A stretch of DNA of 64,000 nucleotides from Apiosordaria backusii (lineage: Eukaryota > Ascomycota > Sordariomycetes > Sordariales > Lasiosphaeriaceae), in the NCBI GenBank assembly GCA_030549205.1, contig JAUKTV010000008.1:1726768-1790767 (forward strand). The letters run 5' to 3'. The notes below the pieces were generated by a model. That model was not told where the DNA came from, did not search any database, and worked only from the letters and a program-made list of their open reading frames with translations. Every line of letters starts with the position of its first letter. Within the stretch, counting starts at the first letter, position 1. Of the stretch, positions 35,640-48,200 are shown one piece after another. The position numbers were made by a program, and so were the translations under genes.

Positions 35640-38600
35640 CTATGCGCTTGATTTCTGCACCGAGGAAGAAGCCTGTTGATCCTCGCCACCCTCGCTCACG
35701 CGTATCTCAGCCACCTTATCGCTGACTTGATCGTCGGCAATGTTGGCAGGCACCGTGTGGATCTGCTGCTGTTCCCATTTGTCTTCTGCAATCTGCTCGA
35801 GGAAGTTCTGCGCCTCGGCGGAAGGCGGTGGGATCTCATGATCGGCGAATTCAGGCTCGGGCTCGATGAAACCCATAGTTGGCGGACCCATAAAGACATC
35901 ATCCATCTCGTCCCCGGCCGTGAAGGTGTCGTCGATTGACGAGTTGTCATTCTGCGCAATATCGCTAGCAATGTCACCGTCCGATGCCACTGAGCCGGCC
36001 TTGATGTTGTCAAAGTTCCAGCTTGGGCCAATAACCGAGGTCATACCGGCCATGCCAGCATTGTCATAGTCGGAGAGCCCAATGCCTTCATCCTCGTCAC
36101 CTTCAATGCTGTTGTGCAATGTTCCTTGGTCCCACAACGCAGCTCCCATCTCAGTATCCTCATCAGCATTTGTGATGCTGGCTTGATAGGATGGCAGCTC
36201 AGGGTCAGCAAGAACAAGGGCCCGTCCCGCGCGGTCAGAGTCGTCGCTAACCAAACCACGTTTTCCTTGAGGGAGAGTTAGACCTGCTCCGGTCGAAGCG
36301 CTCGGCGATCCACGAAGGGAGGAGCCTTGGCCGAGACGCTGCCCTTCCCCCGAATCCGACATGTCTTGGTCGGCGGAGGCAATCTGGCTGTCATATTTGT
36401 CGAAGATCTCCTGAAACTTGGGTCCACCCAGCGGCTCTGTGGAGCGTCTCCTGTAGAAAAGAAGGTAGGCAGCAGAAGTGACAACCTTTTGGGGATCGCT
36501 GCACTTGGACACAGACGTATCTACCAGACGTTAATAAACAATTCAGAACTGCAATCACAGAAAAACATACCATTGTAATCATACCAAAGACCATCGTTGA
36601 AGTTCTTGGCAAAAGCGGTGTAATGACCGCCACCCAGGCCACCCCAGTGGTCATCAACAGCAATCAGGTCGTAAATCTCTTGCTTCCCGTCCTCCTTGTC
36701 GATAACACGCGAGGTCAGGTCGAGTCCCTCCACAGGAAAGTCAACCAATATGTCGAGCTTCTCTCTGCGGAATCCACTAGAGCTGAACCGCTTAAGGTGA
36801 ACAACCAGGATATCTGGAGTCTTCCAAAGATCAAACTTCTTGCTGGCACGTCGATGCTCCTTGCAGCGAGGACAGTACCACGTGTCCTGCTCGGACAAGA
36901 TCTCCTCCTTCTCAAACTCATCCAGGCAGTCCTCAAGCGCGATACCATGCTTCTTCCGCAGCAATCGCTGCTTCTTCTTGGCTTCCAGGGCAGGATCTAC
37001 CAGAGTGTCGAGAGTCTCGAAAGTCTTGCAACCCCGCATCGACTCTCCTGGTGTCCCCTCAAACAGGGCCTCCCAGGCTTCCTCATTCCACTCGACAACA
37101 ATACCTTCACCAAGACGTACCAAGGGACCTTCAATGGGGCCTGTATCCCCCTGGCTAGCCTGCTGTTTGTTACGCAGACGCCCCTTCTGTTGTTTCTCGA
37201 ACCGCTTCTTGCCCTTTTTGCTGTAAGTTGGACGAGGCTTAATCTTCTTTTTACCACCGCGAACGCTTACTTGGTTGACTGGCGGTCCAACCGGCCGTGG
37301 CTGCAAGTTCTGAATGATACAATAGTCAGCACAGTGTCTTGAGGGACCAATATGGGCAAAACAAACCTTGACAGGGAAATCCGAGTCATCGTCGCTAGAT
37401 TCTTCCGCCATACGAGTGGCCTCGGCGACCTCATCGCTGCCGCTACCGTCAGAGTTTGGCCAAGCGCCGGGGCTCTGCATCTCGACATCTGATACTGTCG
37501 GTTTTGGTTGTCTACTGTTTAGCCTTGGGTACGTGTTTCCATCCGAAACAGACTGCCAACCGGTGGGTATGGTCGTAGTACCGGCATCTGTGAAGAAGCT
37601 AAGCTCGAACAGGTTCTGAAATTGCGGCGCAAGAAACTCTTCGGGGTCTATCCACTTTGGTCGCTGCCGTCTGAATACTTTCAACAGCTGTGGGGATCTG
37701 ATATGCAGTTAGTTAAAACATATACCTCGAAAGATCTCACAAAAGGCTTACTGTTCGGCTACGTTGGACGGAGCAGGCTTTGGCGCGTCAACTAAATCAG
37801 CCATAGTGACGTCCACAATATCTTCCTCACCCTCGACCGACTTAGCTACTATTTTGGAGTCGCCTGAAGAATCGACATCCGAGGCCATGTTGACCATCTC
37901 TGGGTCAATGTTGTCGGCTGCGTCAGTTTCCTCCACCGAAGCGAGTTCTGGATGTGTAGTGAATGTCGCCACCTTCTCGAGGACTTTCCTGCGAATGATG
38001 TCTTCGCTGCAGGCTTCCTCGGGGTTCAGCACAATGAAGTGGGCCGGCAGCAGTCCATCCTTGCTATTATTGCGACGCTTGATCTTGCCCTGCGAGCTGA
38101 CCACGTGCAAAACAGGAACGGCCATGCTTTGAGCAATGGGATCCTCCAGCGGCGTGTCCTCCTCCTCATCTTCAGCCAGCAGTGATCTGTACTTCTGCTT
38201 CTTTGGCTGTTTTGTCAATCCCAGGTTTGAAGGAGGAGCCTCGAGCTCATAGACAGCGGGAATATCATTGCTAGTGATCTCCTCAGAGACTGTCGACATG
38301 TCATCGTAGTGCTTGAAGAACCTCGATTGAAACTCCTCCGAAGCCACGAGACGGTCAACAGGAACACCGACACGCTGCGAGATGAATTGCTTCATTGTCT
38401 TGATAGTGCTGTTTTTATCAATATCAACAACAATATTGACTGGCGCGTCATTCAACGGGTAGTACTTGACGTTCCTGGACCAAGAGTTCGCCATGGGGAG
38501 GGGCAGTGTGAGATTGGTGAAAGGGTCGAACGTGATGCTGATCTTGTTGCACTCGGGGCACACCAGCGTCGACTTGTACAAGCCAGTGAACAGATCGGCG

Positions 38601-41048
38601 ATGACCGAGTCGTCTCTCTTTTTCGTGATATCCCAGACTTTGAGTGCCATCTCCCGGATAGCTGCTGGGTTGTTGATCATCTCGTCAGTAGAATCAGGCT
38701 TCTCGATATATGGCTTCTTCAAGATGCGATTGAGGTCTTCCTGAAGGCCGTCAAGAAGCCAGCCGAGAAACTCCTGAGAGTCCTGTTGTCCATATCCTGA
38801 AAATGTAGGAGCATACCGGCCAATAACGCTCTTGAACTGGCGCGGCGCAACTGAGTTTGGTGTAGGATCCTTGTAGATCTCGTCAAGCAACCGGCCGTAG
38901 GCAGCGGCAACATCGCCATTGTGGGAAAGCGGGTTGTCGGCATTGATCTCCTTTTGGGCCTCGTGGGTAAGGAAGTACTTGGTGAGTTCTTCAACAGCAC
39001 GCAAACATTGAAGAGCCGAGTTCATGTAGCATGTGTTACCCAAATTCTGCAGTCCAACACAACCATTGGTTCGTCCCGACTTTTGCTGGGCGCGCCCCCT
39101 GGTGAGAGGTGCCGAAAGCGCGGGGCTGCTTCGTCCACTGACGTCCGTCCGGGTCTGAGCAACGAGGCTAGTTGAGCTATTCCTGGTCGCCAAGTTCTTA
39201 TCGTTCAGACTAGGTTTGAAGAACGTAGAGACATACGCATTACGCTCGACTTCTTCGTCTAAAACTAGAGTTTGGTCCACATTGAGCCCGACCAACGACA
39301 AGCTCTTTCTTCCGTTGTAGTTGACGTTGGTGGTCGTGTCTTCTGCCTCGACAAGTGCGCGTTGGACATCTTTTTCCAAGCTTGAGAATGCCACCACATC
39401 GACAAGCATCTCAGGCCAAGCGCCGGGAACAACAGGGAGTCCGTTGGGGATGCTAGTCTCGCGAACCGGTGAGTCTGGCGGCGTCTTCATCATCCCAGAG
39501 GGCTCCGAAGGGTCTGATGCGGCGGTTTCCGTAGCAGGAATTGTTTGCAAAACTCTCCATACGCGCACCTTGCGGTCTGTCGCCACGCCAGCCAGGCTCT
39601 TGACTTGTTTCAAGAACTTGTGATAGCTGAACGAAGTGCTCTGAACCACAATGGGAGGCCCCGGTTTCTTGAGCTTGATCTCCTGTTCTATAGGGATCGG
39701 GCTCTGAGCCGACCACAATCGGTGTATAGTAAACACAGGAGGGTGGAATTCAAACTGAATAACGGGCTCCGAAACCGCATCGGGGGCAGTGTTGTGCGCA
39801 AGCCTAACAATGGGAGCTTGCCCAGGAACCAGTCCGTACCAAGACAACAGAAGATTCCAAGCGTCTTTGGGGAATAGCTCAAAACTCTCAGTTCCCAAGC
39901 CTGGCTTCAGCTTGACGCACTCCACTCCATTGGAGTCTGTGAAGATGGCCTGGATGATGTCGGAATTGTCCACTGGACCGAGTGGTCCTTCTGGCACTTC
40001 TTTGCTGACATGCTTGGAATCAAGACCAAAGGCCTGGGCCCGCTGGAGCCATTGCCTCGACACCAAATACGCCTCGTCGCCCTCTTGTATGGGAGTCTCA
40101 GCGAATGCCTTGACAAGAGTCTCGATCGTTTTGATCTGCTGGTCGAGCGGGGGAATATCTATCACGGTATTTTAGCGCCAAGAAAGTATGCAGGCAACTT
40201 GGGGGGAAAAACTGACCGTTCCGTAGAGGAAGCCCATTTGACTCTGATGTAGACTGCTTTGGGCCCGAGGAAACCGGATCCATCACTTCGTCCGCCACCT
40301 TTTTCTGCACAGGTTCCTGGTTTCCTGTTTGAGCCACAGAATCGTTGTCGACAATCATAACCACATCCTCTTTTACATCCATATTGTCTGTCTCGGGCTC
40401 CATGCTGGAGGCAGGTCGCTTAAGCGGGGACGATGACCGCTGGGGAAGATCCGCAGCACCCCCCATGAGTGCACGGTGGACTGTGTTGTGGAGTGAAGTG
40501 GGCTGGCTACCCGGCAACGTCCAATCTGTCGGTCGCAGACTTGAGGTAGGGTCGACAAAATCTGCGCCCCGGTCCAAGTCAACTGAGAGGTCGGCCGAAG
40601 CGCACGGGGAGCTCGCGACGGAGGGCGAGTCAGCTACTGAACTGCACTGGGTTTGCAAGCGAGGTGGAACGCCAGACGGTGGCAGCGAGTCGCCGTGGCG
40701 AACGTAAGTGGGAGTGTTGAGATCTGGGATGTCTGCTGCCTCTGTGAACGAGAAGGTCGGGTCGATGTCCTCAGTAGAGGGTAGCACCAAGTCTTCAGGC
40801 TTGTGCTCCCTGGTCGACTGGCGAGTCACTCTTCTTTTCTTTGAAGAAGACGTGGTGACTGTGAGCTGCGTATGGCAGCTCTGGACCGTCGATAGGGTTG
40901 GTAGGTAGAAAGTCGCAGAAAGCGGTGACGGAGAGGGCCTTCCTAGAATGCAGCGAGGTGTTAAAGTGGAGTTCAAGCCGCCTGTATCAAGTGTAAAAAG
41001 GCGTATTGATCCTTCTGAAACACCGGTAAAAGGTGTAAAGAGGTGCAT
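35640..41048 (-). CDS. ubp12: UBP12-type ubiquitin carboxyl-terminal hydrolase (USP family)
   Basis: Exons on the minus strand are 41048-40217, 40158-37752, 37697-37367, 37309-36571 and 36520-35640, giving 1729 aa. It is a cysteine protease that removes ubiquitin from substrates, the orthologue class of yeast Ubp12 and human USP4/11/15. Seen: a Ser/Pro-rich N-terminus, a DUSP-like domain (about 280-420), and the Cys box GLQNLGNTCYMNSALQCL (catalytic Cys about 652). A CxxC zinc pair (STLVCPECNK) follows. The catalytic core is split by a long insert with ubiquitin-like and acidic parts. A second CxxC (WYCPRCKEHR) precedes the His box GGHYTAF (about 1420). YDYND then joins SVSKCSDP across a 50-nt intron. 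The 57-nt intron 37310-37366 has no in-frame stop, so it is easily missed; donor GTTTGT and branch CTGAC support it. The start is uncertain: the next in-frame ATG is 40466, and upstream sequence is repetitive. See the separate 3' tail entry. Confidence 0.92.
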
Positions 41049-41853
41049 CGATCTCTAAGGAAGGCCGGTATGTGGTGTAAAATGGTGTACCAGGTCTTTC
41101 CAATACATACCTAAAGCCAAGCGAGTGGATGACGACGATGGTTACAAGGTCGAGCGAGAAGCAACTCAGGAAGCCGTTGGCTGCATCAGCGACCAGATGG
41201 AAATCTGGTTAGTGGCAAGGAGTGGTTTGAAGGGCGAAGTGAACGCTGAGCATTTCCCAATTGTGGGGGTGTGAAAAGTCGGCTGCTGTAGAAGTCGGTC
41301 TTCACACTCTGTTGGATGAAAGGGATACCCCAAGCGGCTGTCAATCAAGTGGAACAGGCGCGACGGGCTGCGCTTGGCTTTTTGGAGGGGCACGGGTCAC
41401 AAAATAATGGCTTTCTTGTCCCTGCCCAGCTTGGCCTGTGCCTGTGCTGTTCCAGTCCGTGCCACAAAAGCTACCTATGGCAGTTTCAACACCAGATTAT
41501 TTTTCGTTTGGTCAGGCAGGTTTGGGACAAGTCAGGGGCCCACTGAAGATGGTGGATATGGAAAGAGGCGGCGGCGCTGTGGCTCGAGCTCTTCAGCCCT
41601 GTGCATGGTTATTCAAGAACCCCCTAGTCTTCTTCATGTGTTGATGCAAAGCCGTGAAAGCTAATTTTCACGGTAAATAACAAATCAACATGTGTATCTC
41701 GGAAAAGTTGGTAACAAGAGAATTTCAATTAGTTGATCTATGCGATGTATGGCCAGCAATAGTGGAATAATCCTTTTGGGTATAAGCATGTCCCCGCTCA
41801 AGTGTCTAAAGTTCCCTTCTACTCCCTGTTCAACACACACCCAACCGCATTAT
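41049..41853. other. Intergenic between STE23 and UBP12
   Basis: About 800 bp upstream of UBP12 and downstream of STE23 (both minus strand). Near its left edge a word like GTGTAAA-N-GGYGTA recurs four times (40955-41089), partly inside the predicted UBP12 start region. No gene is seen. Confidence 0.5.
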
Positions 41854-44800
41854 CTAGAGCTTTGGATCTAAATCATAGTACTCGGTGAGATCTTTCTCGG
41901 GATACGGCGCTCTGCTGGTAGCATGGAGGGCCTTGAAATCCCGTACATCCTTGATGAGTGTCGGGGTCGTCCCGTTGGACGATGGTGGCTCTGCATCCTT
42001 GACAACGCCGTTCCCGGGTCCATGCTCGGAGTGCAGCTTTCTCCATACGTCAGACGCAACCTTGATTTTGGCTTCAGGCACGCCGAGGCCTTGGACGTAA
42101 TCAACAAGACCCTTGACCTCCTTCTCCTCGTCATGACCAGCCGCACTCAGTCGGGACTGGAGATCAGTAGCAGCCTGGGCAGCCGTGCTTTCATCAAGAT
42201 CCAAGGTCTTGATGAGATCTGTGATTTGCTTCGTCGTCACATCACTCTTGGCCTGCGCTTCTAGGTAAGCTGCAACCTTGGCCCGTGAGGGAGATGAAGG
42301 CTTGATGTAGTGGTTGAAGAATTCGATCATGTCGGCCTTGGTGAGCGGCTTCAAAGTATCCACAATCAACTGGCCTGTAAAAGGATGTCCGGGTCAGTTT
42401 TGCCATAAGCAACATTAAGAAAAGCAGATTTGACTCACGGTTGTTAAACATGTAGTACTCTGACTCGATGGCCTGCCAGTGCCGATTGCTCTCCCCTTCC
42501 AACGACTTGGCCTTCTCGAGGGTTCTTTCGATCAAGCTCCGCTTGTTCTTTTCAAACTCCTCCTCGGCCATATCCTCAAGTCGTTTTCCCATATCCTCCA
42601 GGAACTTTTCGATCCGAGTTTCAAGGTAGGGGGCGGTCTTCTCACTCTGGATGATAAAGTAAACACCAAAAGTGGTCACGTTGCTCCACGAGCCACAGTA
42701 CACAATATACCCAAGTTGCTCCTTGGTGCGAAGCTGGTCGAAACAGGGCTCATGCATGATCTGGTCCAGGAGTGCCGTCCTGGCTCTCTGGGGACGGTCA
42801 ATCTTGGCGCCGGTGTAGAGCATGTAATGAATTGAGTGGTTGACGTTGGCAGGGTCTTTGAGCGTTTTCTTCCAAACGTAGTTTGATCCTGGAGAAAACA
42901 CTAACCCACGAGGTGAACGCCATTGCGAGGGGGGCAACGGCCGGGGTTTGAGTGTCTTCTCGATCATGTCGGTCAACTTCAGTGCATCCTCCTTGTAGAA
43001 GTTGCCATGAACCAGGACTTCCATGTGCATTTGGGCCAAGAATTCCCTTTTGAAAGATCGCACTGCATCCGCTGTGACGGCGGGAAGCTCCTCGGCAATA
43101 TCCAGGATGGTGTTGTAATGGTCTGTTGTCAGCCAGCTCATGTACCCGCCAATCTGGGTCCATGGCGCCGAAAGCTCCCAGTTCCGGTACGAGCGGATCG
43201 TGCGTTCTTTGATGATTGCGAATCGATCATCGCGGATGTCTAGATCGCGCATGGTGACAAGAACCTGCTCCAAGAGCACAGAGAGTTTGTCGTTGTAGCC
43301 AGAGACCTCAATATACATTCCTCTTTCCTCGCAAATCACTGCATATTCAACTCCGGCAAGCTCAGCATCATAAGAGTACTCCTCGAGGGCATCCTTGATC
43401 AAGTCGGTGAAGAGGCGACCTGCTGCGCGCCTCGAAGCCAGTGATGTGATCGGTGTCCGGCAACTAACCATGATGCTTGCTTTCGGGACCCAAAAAGTAT
43501 CATCCTTCTTGTACCAGGTCCGGACTGCGGAATCATTGCGGATAATCCGAGGCGCTATCGCAGGCTCTTTGACCTCTTTCTTCTCCACATCCAGCTTTGT
43601 TGGGATGAACTGATTCTTGTGTGGAAGATGGAGCTTCGCTGCTCGGTTCTCAGGTGTGCTTGCGGCAGCCGTCTTGACTTCGTCCATCAACGTCTTCGGA
43701 ATCGGCTGGATAGCGTACTCCGTCCCGTACCATTTTTCCTTCTTGTCCAATGTGACCGGAGGATTCCGTGAGGTGACAACAAGAAAGAAGTTGTCGGGTC
43801 GCAACCAACCCAGAGCTTCCTTGATCAGTTTGGGGTCAAACTTGCGAAGTTTGATGTAGCCGGACACCAGGTGCTCGCGAGGGATCGGTTTCTGCATCCT
43901 TTGACTGACCGTGCTTGCAAAACGGTAAGCCCGCGACTTCTCCATAAACCTGAAGTTGACATCTTTCATGCCTCTTTGCTCATCAAAAATCCATTGTTGC
44001 GGCTCTGTTTCTCGGAGAAGGGCAATGTACTCAAAGACAACCTTGACGATCTCCTTGTAGTTTTTAAGTCCCTCTTCTGTCAACGTAATCCCGATGTCGA
44101 ACTGATCTGGTGACCCGGGAGAAGGGTTACATGGCCCTGCGCCCAAACCGTTCGCCCAACCCTTGGACTTGACATAGGACATGATGCTGCCAGGCCCCTC
44201 GTGGCCGATGAGGTGACTAATGTATCCACCAGGCTGCGTCTCGTAAAGGTTCTCTTGCTCCATGAATGGGAAGGTGAGAGAAAGTTCTCTCGCGTCCATG
44301 ACAGGCTTGGCAAAGATTTGGACACCCAGGTGATCCTTGGTAAAGGGTACTTCATCTTCCCATCTGTTTCGTGGCAGATTCTTGTTCTTGATGGGGGAGA
44401 AATACTCCGTCACCCAAGCTTGTAACACATCCAAGGGCTCTCTTCCCAGAACGCAAAGCTTCATGCGGTTGGCGGAATAGTGCTTCTCGTAAAACTCGAT
44501 GAATTTGTCGCGCACGTTGATTCCCTTTGCTTCCGGGATGGTTTTGAGTGTCTCCAGATTGCCGGTGGAGAAATGATGGTTGGGGTGCTTTGGGTTTGAG
44601 AGCGTCTTTTTGAGCTGGTGAATACGCCAATTATCACTCTGAAGGTTTTTCTTGTTTTCCGAGTCAACAGCTCGTAGCTCGCGATCCAAAGTGTTCTCTA
44701 AGAACAGGGGTTCGATAAAGAACTGGGCAAAGTGATCCAGCGCTCCTAGCAATGGCGAGGGATTGGTGGCAGATGGCTCCTCGTCGTTGCTGGGCTTCGC

Positions 44801-45224
44801 AGAGACCTCGAAGTGGTAGTTGGTTGATGTTGTAGCCGTGAAGGCATTGGTGAGCCCAGAGTGATTTGACATGTACTGATGATAGGCATTCTCAACAGGG
44901 AACTTCTTTGTCCCCATGAATAAGAGCTTCATTGAGGGTTAGCAACTGAGGCGTGCTTGTGTGTGGTTGGAGCTGGAAACTTACATGCTCAACGGCATGG
45001 GCCATGCCCGGCATATCATCTTCGTCGCTGTGGCTCCCAACATTGACATCGACCGCAGCCGCGGCCTTGTCCGTCGTGGGGTCATGAACCAAAAGAGCCT
45101 CCAACTGGTTTGGGAGGCGGATGACACGGTATGAACGATCATCAAGTTCGGGGGTCTCGAGGTTCTCGGTCACCACCTCTACCTTGACTCTAGCCGGCGG
45201 CGGCGTTTCCCCGGAGTTGGCCAT
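41854..45224 (-). CDS. ste23: STE23 / insulin-degrading-enzyme-type M16 zinc metalloprotease
   Basis: Exons on the minus strand are 45224-44985, 44926-42439 and 42374-41854, giving 1082 aa. The family cleaves short peptides inside a closed chamber. In yeast Ste23 and Axl1 trim the a-factor precursor, and orthologues degrade insulin-like peptides and misfolded fragments. The inverted zinc motif HxxEH is H76-A-V-E79-H80, with the third ligand Glu157, 77 residues after H80 as in human IDE. Intron 1 (58 nt, GTAAGT) falls directly after H80. Four M16 half-domains follow; the C-terminal half carries no zinc motif, as usual. Basic and aromatic residues near the end of exon 2 (QLRTKEQLGYIV) match the substrate-binding loop. 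No signal peptide is evident, so cytosolic or peroxisomal. With a Far1/Ste5-like gene elsewhere in the window, a mating-pathway link is tempting, but they are 36 kb apart. Confidence 0.96.
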
Positions 45225-48200
45225 AGCTATCGTGTGTGAATTATAAGACTTGTGTTACCGTTAAGTGTTAAGAGCTAGACAGGAACGATGGCGGCTGATC
45301 CTTTTGGTGTCTTGTGAGCAAGAGGCTAACAAGCATTCGACTGGACGGAGGATATGGGTTGTAACACCTGATTCTCACACAGTTCCAGGCTGGTTTAAGA
45401 AGTGAGATGTCTTGATGAAGGAGGGACAGAAGCAGACACCGTACGGGCAGCTTGTGGCGGGGCGGTGGATCGGAGGATTGGTTGGGGCGAGCTGGGCCTG
45501 CGCGTGCTTTTGCCTGCCTACAACCGTGCTTCCACTGACGGCGAAGGGAGGCAATAGTGGCCCGGGGAAGAGGGCGGCGACGGCGGAGACACTCGAATGC
45601 CGGTGCCCGCTGAGTGATGTTTTGGTGGGGAGCGGCAGGCGGGCAGTTGTGCAGCTGTGGAGCCGATAGCGCGCTAGGGGAGGCTGTCCCAGCGAGTTGG
45701 AAAGCAGTAAAATCGGGTAGTATCTGCGCTTGTCGTTTGTAGCGCTACCAGTGGAGATGGGGATCTACTGGCAACCAGTGACCGGCACCCAGGACTCAGT
45801 GACTGCCGACAAACCTGCACGGTATGATTAAACCTCCGAAACAAGACGCGAACAGAGTGAATAAGGTGTACCTGAAGTGCTCGGGCAAGAAGAAAGGAAG
45901 TTGGGGAGGTGCCGGAAGTGCTGAGGGCGAAGCGGCGAAGTCGTGAGTAATGGGATCTATAAGAAGCTCCCCTGAAACACAGCTGTTGGGGCAGATAGGT
46001 TCGTTTGCTCAGTTCTTAGTCACCTCACTTCGAAATATGCACATGTGCTGAATCGCGGAAGAGGAAGTCAGAGAGTGACCAGGAAGTTCCTTGTTTGTTG
46101 GTCTTATATACCTACGTGGGCAGCTACCATAGATTATTCCAACAGCGTCATTCTTTGCTGTCAATCTTAATTCTGCTGTCGGTTGCCAGGGGTTAACATG
46201 CAAAACGGTGCCTCGGGAAATGAGCGGGTGATGGAAGAGGGGACCGAACCGCTTAATGCTCTGCTATAGTGTCTAAAACGATGGGTATGACTTGTCTCTC
46301 GGGCAGCAGACATTAGATGGAAGCGTCCACGTTCACAGAGCTGCTTGATGTCTGTAGAATAACGTTTTGTGATATGGACCGGGGAGGTGTGGATAACGCG
46401 GGGTGAGTGGGGTGGAAGGGGTGGGAGGGGTGGAGGGGTTACGATGGCAGGGGTAGGTGTAAGCCATGGAGGTTCTCAAAGCACCAAGCATTTTGATAGA
46501 GTACCGGGCAACCCGAACCAATAACTGTCCCAGTACGGAGTCTTCTATGGGGGTGCTATGTGAATTGCTAACACCACACCTGCATGTCATGGAAGTCATG
46601 AGAACCTTGAGAAACTCCGGCTTATTTTTCAATATCGGACGACACACCCCAGACAAGCGCCTGTGATCCGAGAAGGAGTCCAAAAGCTTCAGGCAGGGAG
46701 GGGGAGTTTCTATAGACGGAAATATTGGAAACTTGGCTTTGCCAGTCGAGTATCAGTTAGAATCTCACCAGCGGCTGCATCACTTCCGAGGGGAAAGAAT
46801 GACATGTTAAATCTGCCTGCAATGACACGCAGACAGCGAAGCACCCAATCCAGCAGTCAGATTGGGCATGGCGAGCCAACATTGATACTCGCGAGGAAAT
46901 ATGCAGGCACCAAAGATGATGGACAACCAACAAGATTTGCCCATGCTATGAGAACTGTTGGATTGACATGCTGCATCATTTTGGCTTGAACACAGCTGAT
47001 ATGTCACTTACCGTTCGGTGCCGAGGTGAAATAGTCACAACTTTGAGTTCCAGGATAGGTCAACAGATATAGTTGGGTTGTCAAAGGATGTAACCGCCTT
47101 GGGCTACGGAGATCTTGAGGTCTGGTACGGCGCCGGGAGATTACTCTGCCGGTCGTGGGCCAGGTCGGGTGTCTGCCCGGCGCGAGTGCAAACCAAGCAT
47201 GTCGGAAGGGAGATGAAGGGATGCAGGCCGTACCTCGCTCTCACTATCGCGGTAATCTGAATCAAGGTCGTCGAGGATGTGATTTCTGAGAATATTGGGT
47301 TTTCTGACATCTGACTGTGAATGGGAAATTGAACCCAACGGCACCCAAAGGCCATGGATGTGGTTGTTGCCGCACCCTGGTCAAGCCTTGATTATGTAAT
47401 ACCCGGAAGTTACGTTTGATTGGATGGCTCACCTTAGTGGGGACAACTACCTGTTGGTGGTTTAGGGGACTTCACACAAGAGCGTCAAGTCCTTCTTCCT
47501 GCAATACATCGAACCGGCAACCATGGTTCAGCTTGTTACTGCTTGTGCTCCTTGTGCTCCTTGTGCTGTCTGTCGCCTCACATCCTTTGATTAATAACAT
47601 TACTCGGGTGCTCTGCCATTTACTACGGCTTGGCGAACTCTTGCAAGTAGGTAAGTTGGCTGACTGGCCATTCATCGTCCTCTGAGTGATCATCGGCCAT
47701 CCTCAACAATTCTCGTCGGCAATGGCTGTTAAGTTGATCCTCGGGACTATCCAGGGCACACCTTGCACGTGGATCGCCGAGGCTAACAAGCTCGCATGAA
47801 TCCGGAAGAGCTCGTCCCTTCGAAGGAAAAGCAGCACGCTTTCGAGAAGCGACTGGGGGTGGGGTGGGTGGTATCTCCTGTCAGGAAGCTGAAATGTGAA
47901 CAAAAAACACCTCAACCATTTCGGCCAGCAGTTCCATATTGAGAGGCATTAGCGAGCTTGACCGCTCGCCTTGGGTTTGCTCTTTTCTCTCCGGTTGCTG
48001 GAGGAGGCAGAGACATGGTGGATGGAGTGAGGTACGTCTAGCGTTTCGGAGTCATGCCTCGTTCTATGTTGACTCGAGCGAAAGCTCTCACAACTAATAC
48101 CTTTACATCAAGCCGTACCACGGCGCCCAGAGGACCTTGCGAAAACCATCACATATCGAAGGTCAGAAGTTGTCTTGCTGCACATGATGGCTAGGTGCTG

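Noticed and set aside
35640..35648. Programmed stop-codon readthrough signal at the UBP12 stop
   Set aside because: Known fungal readthrough contexts favour TGA followed by CTA. Here the stops are TAG-GGC and TAG-GAT, so splicing or mutation is more likely than programmed readthrough.
41854..45224. Mating-pathway gene cluster (scaffold + STE23)
   Set aside because: The Ste5/Far1-like gene and STE23 are 36 kb apart, separated by unrelated genes; co-occurrence looks like chance.
46380..46445. Telomere-like or quadruplex-forming G-rich run
   Set aside because: It is a simple GGGGTGG-type low-complexity stretch without regular TTAGGG units.
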